Below are positions 52,527 through 61,489 of a DNA stretch of 64,000 nucleotides, one piece after another. A program made the position numbers and the translations under genes. Every line of letters starts with the position of its first letter. Position 1 is the stretch's first letter. The notes under the pieces are model-generated. The model did no database searches, had not been told where the DNA came from, and was given only the letters and a program-made list of their open reading frames with translations. The stretch lies in contig NZ_HG315684.1 of the NCBI RefSeq assembly GCF_000455365.1, positions 197,789 to 261,788 of the forward strand, read 5' to 3'. Source of the stretch: Halopiger djelfimassiliensis. GTDB taxonomy: Archaea; Halobacteriota; Halobacteria; Halobacteriales; Natrialbaceae.

Positions 52527-52862
52527 GTTATGCTGCACCTTGCTCCCAGTAAATGAAAAGGCTTCTGAAACCCCAACCGATTCACCATCCCGAGAGCTGA
52601 TATGTCCGGCTCTCAGAGAAAACAATTATTAATAGTTATGAATTTTTTCGGATAAGTGTGGTACCATCAGTTCTCGCGCTGGAAGTAGAATTTGTACAGA
52701 ATATACGCAAAGTATACCACTGATTTGTAATCTCCTCGGGAGTGGTTATCTGCATCACAATAGCCCGTCCCGATAATGCAACGTATGTGAAATGCATTCC
52801 TCGTTCGATACCTCGATCGGGGAACGAAACGGCTTTTCAATGTGACGGCGAACGCGTTCGAC
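52527..52862. other. Divergent promoter region of korA and the flavoprotein gene
   Basis: About 335 nt, notably AT-rich at 52620-52740. On the minus strand ATTAATAATTG (about 52624-52636) is a TATA-like stretch for korA with a leader of about 70-80 nt. On the plus side no strong TATA is seen 25-30 nt before ATG 52863. No gene is supported here. Confidence 0.55.
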
Positions 52863-53501
52863 ATGGAGGGCACGCCAGTCACCGTCGAATCGGTACGCGA
52901 AGTCGGCCCGGACACCGTTGCACTCGAACTCGAGACGCCCGCGAAGTTCGACGCGTTGCCCGGTCAGTTCGTCCTGCTCCGGGCCGCCCCGGAGGGCGAG
53001 GAGATCGCTCGCCACTACACGCTCTCCTCGTCGTCGGTCGGGGACACCTTCGAGATTACGGTGGGGATCGACCCCGACGGCGACCTCTCGCCGTGGCTCG
53101 CGGGACTCGACGGTGGCGAAACCGTTCATATCGACGGCCCCTTCGGAACGATCACCTACGAAGGCGACAGGGACGTCGTCCCCATCGCGGGCGGCCCGGG
53201 CATCGGTCCCGCGGTTTCGATCGCCGAGGCCGCCCACGAGGCGGGCCACGAGGCCGTCGTCATCTATCAGGACGACGATCCGGCTCACCGCGAGCGACTC
53301 GAGGCCCTCGAGACCGCGGGCGCGACGGTCCGCGTCGTTGACGAAGACGCCGACGCGGAACTCGCGGACGCGATCGCCTCTCACCACGAGGAGGGACAGC
53401 TGTACGCGTTCGGGTTCGACGACTTCGTCACGTTCGTCGCGGACGCGATCGACGACGCCGGCGGCGATGCCGACGACGCGCTGATCGAGAACTTCGGGTG
53501 A
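52863..53501 (+). CDS. FAD-dependent ferredoxin-NAD(P) reductase-like flavoprotein
   Basis: The 212-residue protein starts MEGTPVTVESVREVGPDTVALELETPAKFDALPGQFVLL and has the FAD-binding RHYTLSSSS (about residues 47-55) and the nucleotide-binding GGPGIGPAVSIAEAAHEAGHE (about 106-126). It lacks a [2Fe-2S] domain and is shorter than plant-type ferredoxin reductases, with a reduced C-terminal subdomain. It may pass electrons between ferredoxin and NAD(P). It is divergent from korAB, which reduces ferredoxin, across a 336-nt gap, so a shared electron pool is plausible (inference). ATG 52863 directly precedes the fold. Confidence 0.86.
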   Translation: MEGTPVTVESVREVGPDTVALELETPAKFDALPGQFVLLRAAPEGEEIARHYTLSSSSVGDTFEITVGIDPDGDLSPWLAGLDGGETVHIDGPFGTITYEGDRDVVPIAGGPGIGPAVSIAEAAHEAGHEAVVIYQDDDPAHRERLEALETAGATVRVVDEDADAELADAIASHHEEGQLYAFGFDDFVTFVADAIDDAGGDADDALIENFG

Positions 53502-53551
53502 GCGTCGATCCACGCGCAGTACGGACGACCGTCGCGCTCGCTCGAGAGCCG

Positions 53552-53722
53552 TCAGGATTCGATCTCGACGACGTCGCCGTCACACTCCGGGCACGTATCT
53601 CGATCCCTGTAAAACCGTTTTTCGCACTCGCGGCAGCGATACGTCGCCGCGTCGTCCCGCGCCGCCTCGGCCTCTTGTTTGAACTCCTCGACTCTCTCAC
53701 CGAGGCGTTCGAACAGGCTCAT
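53552..53722 (-). CDS. Small zinc-ribbon protein
   Basis: A 56-residue protein: MSLFERLGERVEEFKQEAEA, then a short helix and a zinc ribbon with CRECEKRFYRDRDTCPECDGD (two CxxC pairs, residues about 32-35 and 45-48) and the tail VVEIES. The N-terminal helix plus C-terminal ribbon suggests a protein- or nucleic-acid-binding adaptor. The reading frame and stop are clear on the minus strand from ATG 53722. It converges on the flavoprotein gene, the stops 50 nt apart. Function unknown. Confidence 0.82.
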   Translation of the reverse strand: MSLFERLGERVEEFKQEAEAARDDAATYRCRECEKRFYRDRDTCPECDGDVVEIES

Positions 53723-53850
53723 GCGTCAAGACACGTGACATACCCGCATAAGTTTTCTTACTGAAGTAACATATCCGGCGGGAGAGTCACGTCTACGGGT
53801 GAAACTCGGCCACCAGTGCAGGCAGGGCCGCGTGCACTCGTCTCACGGAA

Positions 53851-53860
53851 CCCTTATCCG
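53851..53860 (+). promoter_or_regulatory. Putative TATA box of the cold-shock gene
   Basis: CCCTTATCCG is centred about 30 nt before ATG 53886, consistent with leaderless transcription of the cold-shock gene. Confidence 0.4.
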
Positions 53861-53885
53861 TGTGTCGCTGCTCTCTATAGAAGCA

Positions 53886-54080
53886 ATGGCAAAAGGTAAC
53901 GTTGATTTCTTCAACGACACAGGCGGCTACGGTTTCATTTCGACGGACGATGCGGACGACGACGTGTTCTTCCACATGGAAGACGTTGGCGGCCCGGACC
54001 TCGAAGAAGGGACGGAGATCGAATTCAGTATCGAACAGGCCCCCAAGGGTCCCCGGGCGACCAACGTCACTCGAGTCTAG
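53886..54080 (+). CDS. Cold-shock domain protein (CspA family)
   Basis: The 64-residue protein MAKGNVDFFNDTGGYGFISTDDADDDVFFHMEDVGG... has the two RNA-binding motifs of the cold-shock fold: RNP1-like GGYGFIST (about 13-20) and RNP2-like DVFFHMED (about 26-33). It is highly acidic for the family, as expected in a halophile. It acts as an RNA/DNA chaperone. The start is set by MAKGNVDFF; the upstream frame is untranslated. It is monocistronic. Confidence 0.95.
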   Translation: MAKGNVDFFNDTGGYGFISTDDADDDVFFHMEDVGGPDLEEGTEIEFSIEQAPKGPRATNVTRV

Positions 54081-54177
54081 CTCCGATACTTCGACCGACG
54101 TTTCTCGTTTCTTACCTGCGGGTCTCGTCCGACTGAGCGGCGGCTATCGTCGTTGACGGTCGGTTCGGCCCGAGCGC

Positions 54178-54561
54178 TCAGTGTTCGACGAGTTCGAGCA
54201 AAATCCCGCCCGTATCCTTCGGATGCAGGAACGCGACCGTATGTCCCCACGCACCGGATCGTGGCTCGTCGTCGATGAGTCGCACGTCGTTGGCTCGCAC
54301 CGTCTCGAGCGCGTCTTCGATGTCCGCGGTCGCAAGCGCCAGATGGTGAATTCCCGGGCCGTTGGCCTCGAGATACTGGGCAATCGTCCCCTCTTCGAGG
54401 GGTTCGAGCAGTTCGAAGTAGCCGCCGTCGCAGTCGAGAAAGACGACTCGCATCCCGTCGAATACCTCCTCGTGAACGGTTTCGAGGCCGAAGAGGTCGG
54501 CGTACAGATCGGCGAGTTCACCCGCGTCCTCGGTTGCGATTCCCGCGTGATCGAAGTGCAT
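54178..54561 (-). CDS. mce: Methylmalonyl-CoA epimerase (VOC family)
   Basis: The 127-residue protein starts MHFDHAGIATEDAGELADLYADLFG and has GGYFELLEPLEEGTIAQYLEANGPGIHHLALATADIE and GILLELVEH, the beta-alpha-beta-beta-beta repeats of a VOC metalloenzyme. The metal ligands are His in FDHAG, His in GIHHLA and Glu in LLELVEH. It interconverts (2R)- and (2S)-methylmalonyl-CoA. The mutase large subunit lies 3.4 kb downstream on the same strand but not adjacent; the intervening genes are unrelated. ATG 54561 begins the fold. Confidence 0.92.
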   Translation of the reverse strand: MHFDHAGIATEDAGELADLYADLFGLETVHEEVFDGMRVVFLDCDGGYFELLEPLEEGTIAQYLEANGPGIHHLALATADIEDALETVRANDVRLIDDEPRSGAWGHTVAFLHPKDTGGILLELVEH

Positions 54562-54709
54562 GATCGTCCGTTACTGACCAGCACCCAAATATCGACGGGG
54601 TCTCCGGCGGCCGGCGGGCTCGAATCGGTCCCCTCTCGAGGGTACGCGACGGGGCCGCTTCGGGAGAAAGACGATCCCGATCGACCGGGAGCTACCCCGC
54701 AAACCCCGG

Positions 54710-55567
54710 TCACTGCAGTCCGAGTCTGGCCGCCAGCGCGGCCCACCGACTCCCGCTGGCCTCGGCGACCGCCGCCATCTCGTCGTCGGTCAGCTCGAAA
54801 TCGAAAATATCGGCGTTCGCTTCGATGTGGTCGCGCCGCGAGGCTTTCGGAATCGCCGCCACCATCGGCTGCTGGAGCAGCCACCGCAACGCGACCTGTG
54901 TCGCCGACTTGCCGTACGGTTCGCCGATCTCTGCGAGCCGATCGTCCCCCGGAACGGCCCCCTCCGCGAGCGGGCTGTAGGCCGTCAGGCAGACCTCGTG
55001 CTCGAGGCAGTACTCGAGTAGTTCGTCCCGTCGGTGGAACGGGTGGTACTTCACCTGGTTCGCCACGATCGGCGTCTCGGAGCACTCGATCGCCCGCTCG
55101 AGTTGTGCGACCGAGAAGTTGCTGACGCCGACGTGGTCGACGCGCCCGTCGTCCTGCAGGTCGTTCATCGCGGCCACCGTCTCCTCGAGCGGGGCCTGAT
55201 CGCTCGGGGCGTGCAGCAAGAGCAGATCGACGGTCGTCAGTCGGAGCCGCTCGAGGCTCTCGCGGGTGGACTCGCGGACGTCGGCGGGTGCGGCGTTGCT
55301 CGGATGGACCTTGGTGACGACGAAGACGTCATCGCGGTCGACGGCGCTGTTCGCGATCGCCTCGCCGACCGCCGCCTCGTTGTCGTACAGCTGGGCGGTG
55401 TCGACGTGTCGGTAGCCGGCCGCGAGCGCAGTCTCGACGGCCCGCCGACAGTCGTCGCCGGTCATCCGCGCCGTCCCGAGACCGAGCGCCGGTATCTCGG
55501 CACCGTTCGCGGTGATCGTTTCGGTCGTCGCGTCGCTCACGGGCGGCCGTTCACCGCCGGTCGCCAT
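54710..55567 (-). CDS. Aldo/keto reductase
   Basis: The 285-residue protein begins MATGGERPPVSDATTETITANGAEIPALGLGTARM. Tetrad residues appear in DTAQLYDNEAAVG (Asp, Tyr, about residues 57-69), VVTKVHPSN (Lys, about 87-95) and LLLLHAPSD (His, about 119-127). IPKASRRDHIEANADIFDFEL is the C-terminal NADP-site loop. It is in the AKR5-like group (2,5-diketogluconate reductase-like). ATG 55567 is chosen; a later GTG would remove about ten residues. It starts about 80 nt from the stop of the blue-copper/PQQ gene, the same strand, so they could be co-transcribed. Confidence 0.9.
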   Translation of the reverse strand: MATGGERPPVSDATTETITANGAEIPALGLGTARMTGDDCRRAVETALAAGYRHVDTAQLYDNEAAVGEAIANSAVDRDDVFVVTKVHPSNAAPADVRESTRESLERLRLTTVDLLLLHAPSDQAPLEETVAAMNDLQDDGRVDHVGVSNFSVAQLERAIECSETPIVANQVKYHPFHRRDELLEYCLEHEVCLTAYSPLAEGAVPGDDRLAEIGEPYGKSATQVALRWLLQQPMVAAIPKASRRDHIEANADIFDFELTDDEMAAVAEASGSRWAALAARLGLQ

Positions 55568-55646
55568 CAATGGTCGGTCCGAAAAACACGTAGTCGGCCT
55601 CGAGTGCCGCAGTGATCCGTAGTCGTCCGGGCGGCGACGCGAGTCG

Positions 55647-57782
55647 CTACGCGCCGTTCCCGTCGGTTTCGTTGTTCTCGTCGATGGGTTCGTCCTGGAC
55701 GTCTTCGGTCGCGTTCTCCGCTTCTTCGGCATCGGCCTCGGCCGCGCCGTCGGGCGTCTCTATCGAATCGCCCTCGCCAGGCGGGACGATCCGCATGACC
55801 GCGCCGGTGTCCCCTTGGGGAACCCCCTCTCGGTTCGCGAGTACGTACACGTTCCCGTCGTCGTCGCGGCCGAACTGCCGGACGAAGTAGGGGAACGAGC
55901 CGTCCTCGGACCCCGCCACCTGCAGTTCTTCCATCTCCCAGAGGTCGTCCCGCGGGACGACCTCGTCCTCGAGGTCCGCGTCTGCGCCAGCGTCGGTCTC
56001 GTTGCCGGTTTCGTTGTTCTCGTCGATGGGTTCGTCCTGGACGTCTTCGGTCGCTTCCTCCTCGACGTCTTGTCCGTCGGCACCGACGTCACCCGTCTCG
56101 TTGTCCGCCATCCCGTCATCCGGTTGCTCGGCCGCGCCGCCGGGTTCCACGGCGGCGAAGAGACGACCCGCCGGTTCCTCCCGTGACGGATCGGCGGTCC
56201 AGTCGCCGAAGACGTACTTGCCGTCCAGGTCGCCGATCTCGCCGGCTTCGTACACGTGGCCGCCGACGATCACGATGCCCACGACGTTGCCCTCGTAGAC
56301 GTGGGGGTACTCGACGATCGGGTCCTGCAACTCCTGGCCATCGTAGGGCGGTTCGTCCGGGGCCGAGTCCGGACAGTCCTCGGGTGGATCGCTCGGACTG
56401 TCGGTGCTGAAACAGTGTGTCCCCTCCTTGACGTTCCAGCCGTAGTTGCCGCCCGCTTCGACGATGTTCGCCTCTTCGAAGAGGTCCTGTCCGGCGTCGG
56501 CGACGAACATGCGATCGTCGCTGTCGAACGTGATACCGAACGGGTTCCGGAACCCCCACGCGTAGTACTCGTCGAGGCCCTCATCTTGATCGACCAGCGG
56601 GTTGTCGTCCGGAATGGCGTACGGTCGCTCGTCATCGCCCTCGGCGTCGACGTCGATCCGGTGAACTCCCCCGAGCAAGTTCTCGGTGACGTCCTGTCCG
56701 TTCCCGCCGTCGTTCTCGTCGTACCAGTCGTCGACGTGACCCTCCATGTCGTCGTTCGCGCCCCCGCCGTCGCCCATCGGAACGTACAGGTAGCCGTCCG
56801 GTCCGAACGCCATCGGCCCGGAGACGTGGTTGTACTGTGGCGACTGAAACTCCATCAGGACGCGCTCCGATTCCGGATCGCCCTGACTCCGTTCCTCGTC
56901 GGCCATAAACTCCGAGACGACCTCGACGTGGCTCCACCCCTCGGGGGTCTCGTCGTTCGGCGGCGCGCTGTAGTGGACGAAAAACCGCCCGTTCTCCGCG
57001 AAGTCCGGGTGTGGCTCGACCCCCAACAGCCCCCGCTCGTCGTAGTCCTGTTCCGGATCCGCATAGTCGCCCTCGAACGTGCCGAGTTCGACCAACCGAT
57101 CGCTCACGTCGAGGAACGGTTCGTCCTGCAGGCCGTCCTCGCCGACGATCCAGAGTTCGCCGGTCTGATCGGCGACGAAGTACCGCCCCTCGCCTTCGTC
57201 GGCAACGGCGAAATCGGTCGGTGCCGTCATCCCCTCCGCGAGCGTCTGGACGCCGATCTCGGTGCCGGGTTCGAAGAACCTCGCCGCTTCGTCTCCCTCT
57301 TCGCCTCCGCCCCCGGCCGTGTCCCCGCCACCGACCGAAATATCCCCACGCATCGTCGCCGTGTGGGGCTCACAGTAGTACTCCGCCATTTCGGTCGTCG
57401 CCTCGAACTCGAGCGTCTGGGTTTCACCTTGCTCGGCCAGCAGTTCGGTCCGCTCGAGTTCCTCGCCGTCGTCGGTTTCGATGACGAAGTTATGCGGGAG
57501 GCCGTCGAGGTTCTCCCAAGTGAGTTCGTAGGTGGTACCGGCCTCGAGTTCGAGCGTCGGGTTTTCTTCGCCCGCGATAGCTTCGGGTGCGACCCCCTGC
57601 CAGCCGCTCGTCTCGCCACCGAGTTCGATCGTCTCGGGTTCCTGGGCCCGCCCGAGATCGCTCAGGCCGATGACTCCGCCTGTAACTACGGCAGCTTGCA
57701 GAACGCGACGCCGGGACGTCAAGCGGTGACCGTCGGTCGAGTCCGGTACGGAGATCGGTCGTCCGTCGGGATGATCGCTCAT
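55647..57782 (-). CDS. Cupredoxin fused to a PQQ-type sugar dehydrogenase domain
   Basis: The 711-residue protein carries a Tat motif (TSRRRVLQAA), then a blue-copper domain (about residues 50-150) with a probable ligand set His97 (LPHNF), Cys137, His140 (YYCEPH) and Met144. A Gly-rich linker precedes a glucose/sorbosone dehydrogenase-like beta-propeller (about 175-600) with DPEQDYDERGLLGVEPHPDF, YLYVPMGDGGGANDD and WGFRNPFGITFD. A low-complexity acidic insert and tail follow, in which the same 16-residue motif ATEDVQDEPIDENNET occurs twice. The likely role is oxidation of a sugar or alcohol outside the cell with electrons passing to copper. PQQ dependence is inferred from the family. Confidence 0.88.
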   Translation of the reverse strand: MSDHPDGRPISVPDSTDGHRLTSRRRVLQAAVVTGGVIGLSDLGRAQEPETIELGGETSGWQGVAPEAIAGEENPTLELEAGTTYELTWENLDGLPHNFVIETDDGEELERTELLAEQGETQTLEFEATTEMAEYYCEPHTATMRGDISVGGGDTAGGGGEEGDEAARFFEPGTEIGVQTLAEGMTAPTDFAVADEGEGRYFVADQTGELWIVGEDGLQDEPFLDVSDRLVELGTFEGDYADPEQDYDERGLLGVEPHPDFAENGRFFVHYSAPPNDETPEGWSHVEVVSEFMADEERSQGDPESERVLMEFQSPQYNHVSGPMAFGPDGYLYVPMGDGGGANDDMEGHVDDWYDENDGGNGQDVTENLLGGVHRIDVDAEGDDERPYAIPDDNPLVDQDEGLDEYYAWGFRNPFGITFDSDDRMFVADAGQDLFEEANIVEAGGNYGWNVKEGTHCFSTDSPSDPPEDCPDSAPDEPPYDGQELQDPIVEYPHVYEGNVVGIVIVGGHVYEAGEIGDLDGKYVFGDWTADPSREEPAGRLFAAVEPGGAAEQPDDGMADNETGDVGADGQDVEEEATEDVQDEPIDENNETGNETDAGADADLEDEVVPRDDLWEMEELQVAGSEDGSFPYFVRQFGRDDDGNVYVLANREGVPQGDTGAVMRIVPPGEGDSIETPDGAAEADAEEAENATEDVQDEPIDENNETDGNGA
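55664..55712. repeat. Direct repeat copy 1 (49 bp, inside the cupredoxin-PQQ gene)
   Basis: This 49-bp stretch is identical to 56006-56054. It encodes the C-terminal occurrence of the motif ATEDVQDEPIDENNET. The identity at the DNA level, including third positions, points to a recent internal duplication. Confidence 0.85.
56006..56054. repeat. Direct repeat copy 2 (49 bp, inside the cupredoxin-PQQ gene)
   Basis: This is the upstream (in gene order) copy of the repeat at 55664-55712. It encodes the occurrence of the same acidic motif in the insert of the PQQ-type domain. Copies are 342 nt apart, a multiple of three, so both are in frame. Confidence 0.85.
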
Positions 57783-57999
57783 TTTGACTCTCCGACAGCG
57801 CCGTCGGCCGAAACTCGGATAAACCACTCCCACCGTTCCTTCGAGTTCGTCGTTCAACCTCGTGTTATCCTCGGATCGCCCGACGAGAGCACGGATAACC
57901 CGGTATTACCCGAATCGAATCCGCGGTGTTACCGACGGTAGTACCCCGTTCTGTCGTCGGAGAACTCGTGGCTGGGACACAACGCGGCAGCGCCGTCTG

Positions 58000-59682
58000 T
58001 CAGACGGTGCCGCCGGGCTGGTACTCGCCGAACTCGTCGCGCATGACATTACAGATCTCGCCGACCGTCGCGTACGCCTTCACGGCCTCGATGATGGAGG
58101 GCATGAGGTTGTCGCCGTTCCGTGCCGCCTCGCGCAGCGCCTCGAGTTTCGCGTCGACGGCCTCGCCATCGCGTTTCTCGCGGACGGCCTCGAGGTGATC
58201 GATCTGGCGTTGCTGGTCCTCCTCGGTGACCTCCTGCACGTCGATTTCGGGGTCGTCGTCGACCTCGAACTCGTTGACGCCGACGATGATGCGCTCTTTC
58301 TCCTCGATCTCCCGCTGTCGGTCGAACGCGGTATCCTGGATCTGACGCTGGACCCACTGGGACTCGACGGCCTCGAGCATGCCGCCGCGTTGGTCGACGT
58401 CGTCCAGAATGCCGTAGGCCTCCGCCTCGACCTCGTCGGTCAGGGATTCGACGTAGTAACTACCCGCGAGCGGGTCGATGGTATCCGCCGCACCGGACTC
58501 GTGGGCGAGGATCTGCTGGGTTCGGAGGGCCGTCCGGACGGACTCCTCGGTCGGGAGCGCAAGCGCCTCGTCTTTGCCGTTCGTGTGGAGGCTCTGGGTA
58601 CCGCCGAGCACCGCCGCGAGCGCCTGATAGGCGACGCGGACGACGTTGTTTTCGATCTGCTGGGCGGTCAGCATCGACCCCGCGGTCTGGGTGTGGAACT
58701 TGAGCTGTTTGGACTTGGGGTTCTCGGCGTCGAACCGCTCGTCCATGATATCGTGCCACATCCGGCGCGCCGCGCGGAACTTCGCGACTTCCTCGAAGAT
58801 GTTGTTGTGTCCGTTGAAGAAAAACGACAGCTGGGGGGCGAACTCGTCGACGTCGAGTCCGGCGTCGATCGCCGCTTCGACGTACTCGATGCCGTTGCCG
58901 AGAGTGAAAGCCAGTTCCTGTGCGGCCGTCGAACCCGCCTCGCGGATGTGATAGCCGGAGATAGAGATCGTGTTGAACTTGGGCGTCTCGTCGGCGCAGA
59001 ACTCGAAGATGTCGGTGATGATCCGCATGGACGGCTCTGGCGGATAGATGTAGGTGTTGCGGGCGATGTACTCCTTCAGGAGGTCGTTCTGGATCGTTCC
59101 GCGCAACTCCTCGCGGTCGACACCCTGTTTGTCCCCAACCGCGATGTACATCGCCAACAGCACCGATGCCGGGGCATTGATCGTCATCGAGGTCGAGACT
59201 TCGTCGAGCGGAATCCCGTCGAAGACCGTCTCCATATCGTCGAGCGAGTCGATCGCGACGCCCGCTTTCCCGACCTCCCCGGCGGCCATCCCCGCGTCGG
59301 AATCGTACCCCATCTGGGTCGGCAAGTCGAACGCCATCGACAGCCCCGTCTGGCCCTGATCGAGCAAGTAATGATAGCGCTCGTTAGTATCCTCGGGCGT
59401 CGAGAAGCCGGCGTACTGGCGCATCGTCCACAGTCGCCCTCGATAGCCGGTCGAGTAGACGCCACGCGTATAGGGCGGCTCACCCGGATACCCCAGATCC
59501 TCCTGATAGTCGAAATCGGCGACGTCCTCGGGCGTGTAGAGACGGTCGACCTCCTGCCCTCCCGTATCCGTCGTGAATGTCTCTTTCCGCTCGCCGAACC
59601 GTTCGAGCACCGGCTCGACTTCCTCCTCGTGCCACTCCTCTTTCCCGGCACGAATCTCCTCGAGTTCGTCGGAATCGAACAT
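58000..59682 (-). CDS. mcmA1: Methylmalonyl-CoA mutase large (catalytic) subunit
   Basis: The 560-residue protein starts [24 protein letters not shown] and has the mutase TIM-barrel blocks [52 protein letters not shown] and [29 protein letters not shown]. It binds methylmalonyl-CoA and adenosylcobalamin-bound radical chemistry, but the cobalamin-binding C-terminal domain is absent, so a separate small subunit elsewhere must supply it, the usual archaeal arrangement. With the epimerase it converts methylmalonyl-CoA to succinyl-CoA. ATG 59682 is the conserved start; the open frame to 60063 is a shadow of the HTH gene. Confidence 0.95.
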   Translation of the reverse strand: MFDSDELEEIRAGKEEWHEEEVEPVLERFGERKETFTTDTGGQEVDRLYTPEDVADFDYQEDLGYPGEPPYTRGVYSTGYRGRLWTMRQYAGFSTPEDTNERYHYLLDQGQTGLSMAFDLPTQMGYDSDAGMAAGEVGKAGVAIDSLDDMETVFDGIPLDEVSTSMTINAPASVLLAMYIAVGDKQGVDREELRGTIQNDLLKEYIARNTYIYPPEPSMRIITDIFEFCADETPKFNTISISGYHIREAGSTAAQELAFTLGNGIEYVEAAIDAGLDVDEFAPQLSFFFNGHNNIFEEVAKFRAARRMWHDIMDERFDAENPKSKQLKFHTQTAGSMLTAQQIENNVVRVAYQALAAVLGGTQSLHTNGKDEALALPTEESVRTALRTQQILAHESGAADTIDPLAGSYYVESLTDEVEAEAYGILDDVDQRGGMLEAVESQWVQRQIQDTAFDRQREIEEKERIIVGVNEFEVDDDPEIDVQEVTEEDQQRQIDHLEAVREKRDGEAVDAKLEALREAARNGDNLMPSIIEAVKAYATVGEICNVMRDEFGEYQPGGTV

Positions 59683-59771
59683 TATAGTTACCGAGGATCG
59701 GAGAGGGCTTGAAGGTTGATGACTTCGCCGTGTTCGGCTTTCACTCCGCTCCCGAACGTCCGAGAGCGCAC

Positions 59772-60461
59772 TCAGGGATCGATCGCCGCCGGCGACAATC
59801 CGTCGGTCAGTTCCGCACTGATGAGTGCAGCGTGGCCCCGCCGCAGCCGTTCCGACAGCGCCTGATGGGACACGCCCAGTTCCGCGGCGAGTTCCTCGAG
59901 CGTGATCCCCCGTGGAACGTCGAAATAACCCAGTTCGTGGGCCGTACAGATCGTCTCGTACTGTGTCTCCGTCAGCGGCGTTCGTGACCGATCGAGGCCG
60001 TCGATGCCGGTCACGCGTCGCACTTCCACGCCGAAGTCGTACGTCTCGAGCAGTTCGTGACACGTCGAGACGGCTTCCCGGTCGTGAAACAGCAATTGCA
60101 TCGTCCAGGTCCCGTCCCGACCGCGGGCCGTCAGAACGGCCCCGCCGGGTTCCGAAACCAGCTGTTCGAACAGTTTGATGCCGTCATCGAACGCGAGTCG
60201 GAACAGGTAGTGTTCGGCGTCGGTCTCGTCTCCGGGACCCGATCGCAGCTTTCCCCGCAGGTTTGCGACGACTTCGACCGACGGATCCGCCTCGAGTGCC
60301 TGCGCGACGGTGTGGCGGTCCGGGCCCGTCGTACTGACAATCGGCGGACTGTCCCCGATCACGCCGCCGATCCGGAACTCGAACGCCGGCACCCGATCGA
60401 ACGTCCGAGCAAGTCCGAGCCGATCAGCCGGAATCTCGAGTTCGACGACCGTCGTCATCAT
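59772..60461 (-). CDS. Helix-turn-helix regulator, HTH_10 (bacterio-opsin activator-like)
   Basis: The 229-residue protein ([29 protein letters not shown]) has an N-terminal sensor-like domain (about 1-150) and a C-terminal HTH_10 domain (about 165-225) with [47 protein letters not shown], the pattern of Bat-type regulators. In Halobacterium such proteins control purple-membrane, redox and other genes; the regulon is unknown here. Starts at 60461 and 60458 are adjacent (MM). A TATA-like GTCTATAC (minus strand, near 60481-60488) lies about 25 nt upstream. It is next to the mutase gene on the same strand, but 89 nt separates them. Confidence 0.88.
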   Translation of the reverse strand: MMTTVVELEIPADRLGLARTFDRVPAFEFRIGGVIGDSPPIVSTTGPDRHTVAQALEADPSVEVVANLRGKLRSGPGDETDAEHYLFRLAFDDGIKLFEQLVSEPGGAVLTARGRDGTWTMQLLFHDREAVSTCHELLETYDFGVEVRRVTGIDGLDRSRTPLTETQYETICTAHELGYFDVPRGITLEELAAELGVSHQALSERLRRGHAALISAELTDGLSPAAIDP

Positions 60462-61170
60462 CGGAGTGCACCACGAAAGCGTATAGACGAATTGGGTTTC
60501 CGGAAGCCTTTCCCGCCATCCAATCGACGTGAGTCTCACTCGAGCGTGAGGCTCACGACCGCTGACGCTATAATAACAGCTGAAACGATTCACACACCGA
60601 TCGCACAGCCCTCGTGCGATCGGGTGTGCATTGAGGCTACTATAGTTTCGGATCGGCTCCGCTTGACACCCGTGACGACCCGCGCCGTCTCCGGACCCAA
60701 CCGTCATCCGTCCGTTTCCTAATACCGGTATCCAATGCAAATTATGGATTGGATGAGTAAGTATAAAGTTGGGAGGTGAGAAAACACTGATGGCCAGCGC
60801 CGGGCGTCTGGCCGACAGGGAATACAGGGCACGACCGGTTACCGCCTCGTACTGGCTGGGGAACCGGAGTGCCGAACGCACGGTTTCGACTTTTCCGAGA
60901 CTCTCCCTCCGTCGCGCGTCCCGACTGTCGACGGGACGTCCTCCGGTTGTTCGTCGCGCCATCGACACCGACCCGACGGCGTCCGTCCGCTCGAGCCAGA
61001 ATCCAGCCGCTACCGCGAGCAGCCCAAGGACGCTGGTCTCCAGCCTGCAATCGCCCGCTTCGAGGAGTGTGCCAGTCCAGCATCACTGACAGTCCGATCG
61101 CCGCCACGAGCACTGCTTGTCCCACCGGTCCCCGGTTCGGCCTCGGTAAACTGTCCTGCGCAAACGCCGC
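60462..61170. other. Large intergenic region with possible gene remnant
   Basis: About 710 nt. AT-rich parts near 60480-60620 and 60720-60790 can hold promoters. From about 61130 to 60900 on the minus strand, a hydrophobic frame QAVLVAAIGLSVMLDWH switches to another frame with TSVLGLLAVAAGFWLERTD, as a frameshifted small membrane protein would. No full-length gene is supported. Confidence 0.45.
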
Positions 61171-61416
61171 CTACATTGACCATGTGTACCCACACAGCGG
61201 GCAGGAGAGCGCTCCGCCTTTCACGAGCAGGTAGCTTCGGTCACACCGGGAGCATGGGCAGCCGATCGAGACGCCCGCTTCACGTGCGACACCGTCGAGC
61301 GTGTTCTGGACCTGCACGAGCCGCTGTTCGGCCGTTTCGAGTCGGGCGACGATTCGCTCGAGGTCCGGCTGGCTAGTACGGCGAGCGTGACGTCTCGTTG
61401 GGATTCGTCGGGCCAT
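61171..61416 (-). CDS. Small zinc-finger protein
   Basis: The 81-residue protein starts MARRIPTRRHARRTSQPDLERIVARLETAEQRL and ends IGCPCSRCDRSYLLVKGGALSCPLCGYTWSM. The N-terminal half is basic and helical (coiled-coil-like ARLETAEQRLVQVQNTLDG); the C-terminal half has a zinc ribbon, with CSRC (or CPC) and CPLC pairs. It could bind nucleic acid. ATG 61416 is chosen; the frame to 61443 adds a Cys-containing but unlikely leader. The SPW-repeat gene on the same strand ends 73 nt upstream of it. Confidence 0.7.
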   Translation of the reverse strand: MARRIPTRRHARRTSQPDLERIVARLETAEQRLVQVQNTLDGVAREAGVSIGCPCSRCDRSYLLVKGGALSCPLCGYTWSM

Positions 61417-61489
61417 ACGGTACTCTATGCGGTTCGAGCACAAAACATCGCCCCCCGCTATCCGGCTCGACGGACCGCTTGAGCGAGGC

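Noticed and set aside
60742-61125. 127-codon minus-strand open frame
   Set aside because: Only its first 20 residues look hydrophobic; the rest is basic and unstructured. Kept only as a possible frameshifted remnant.
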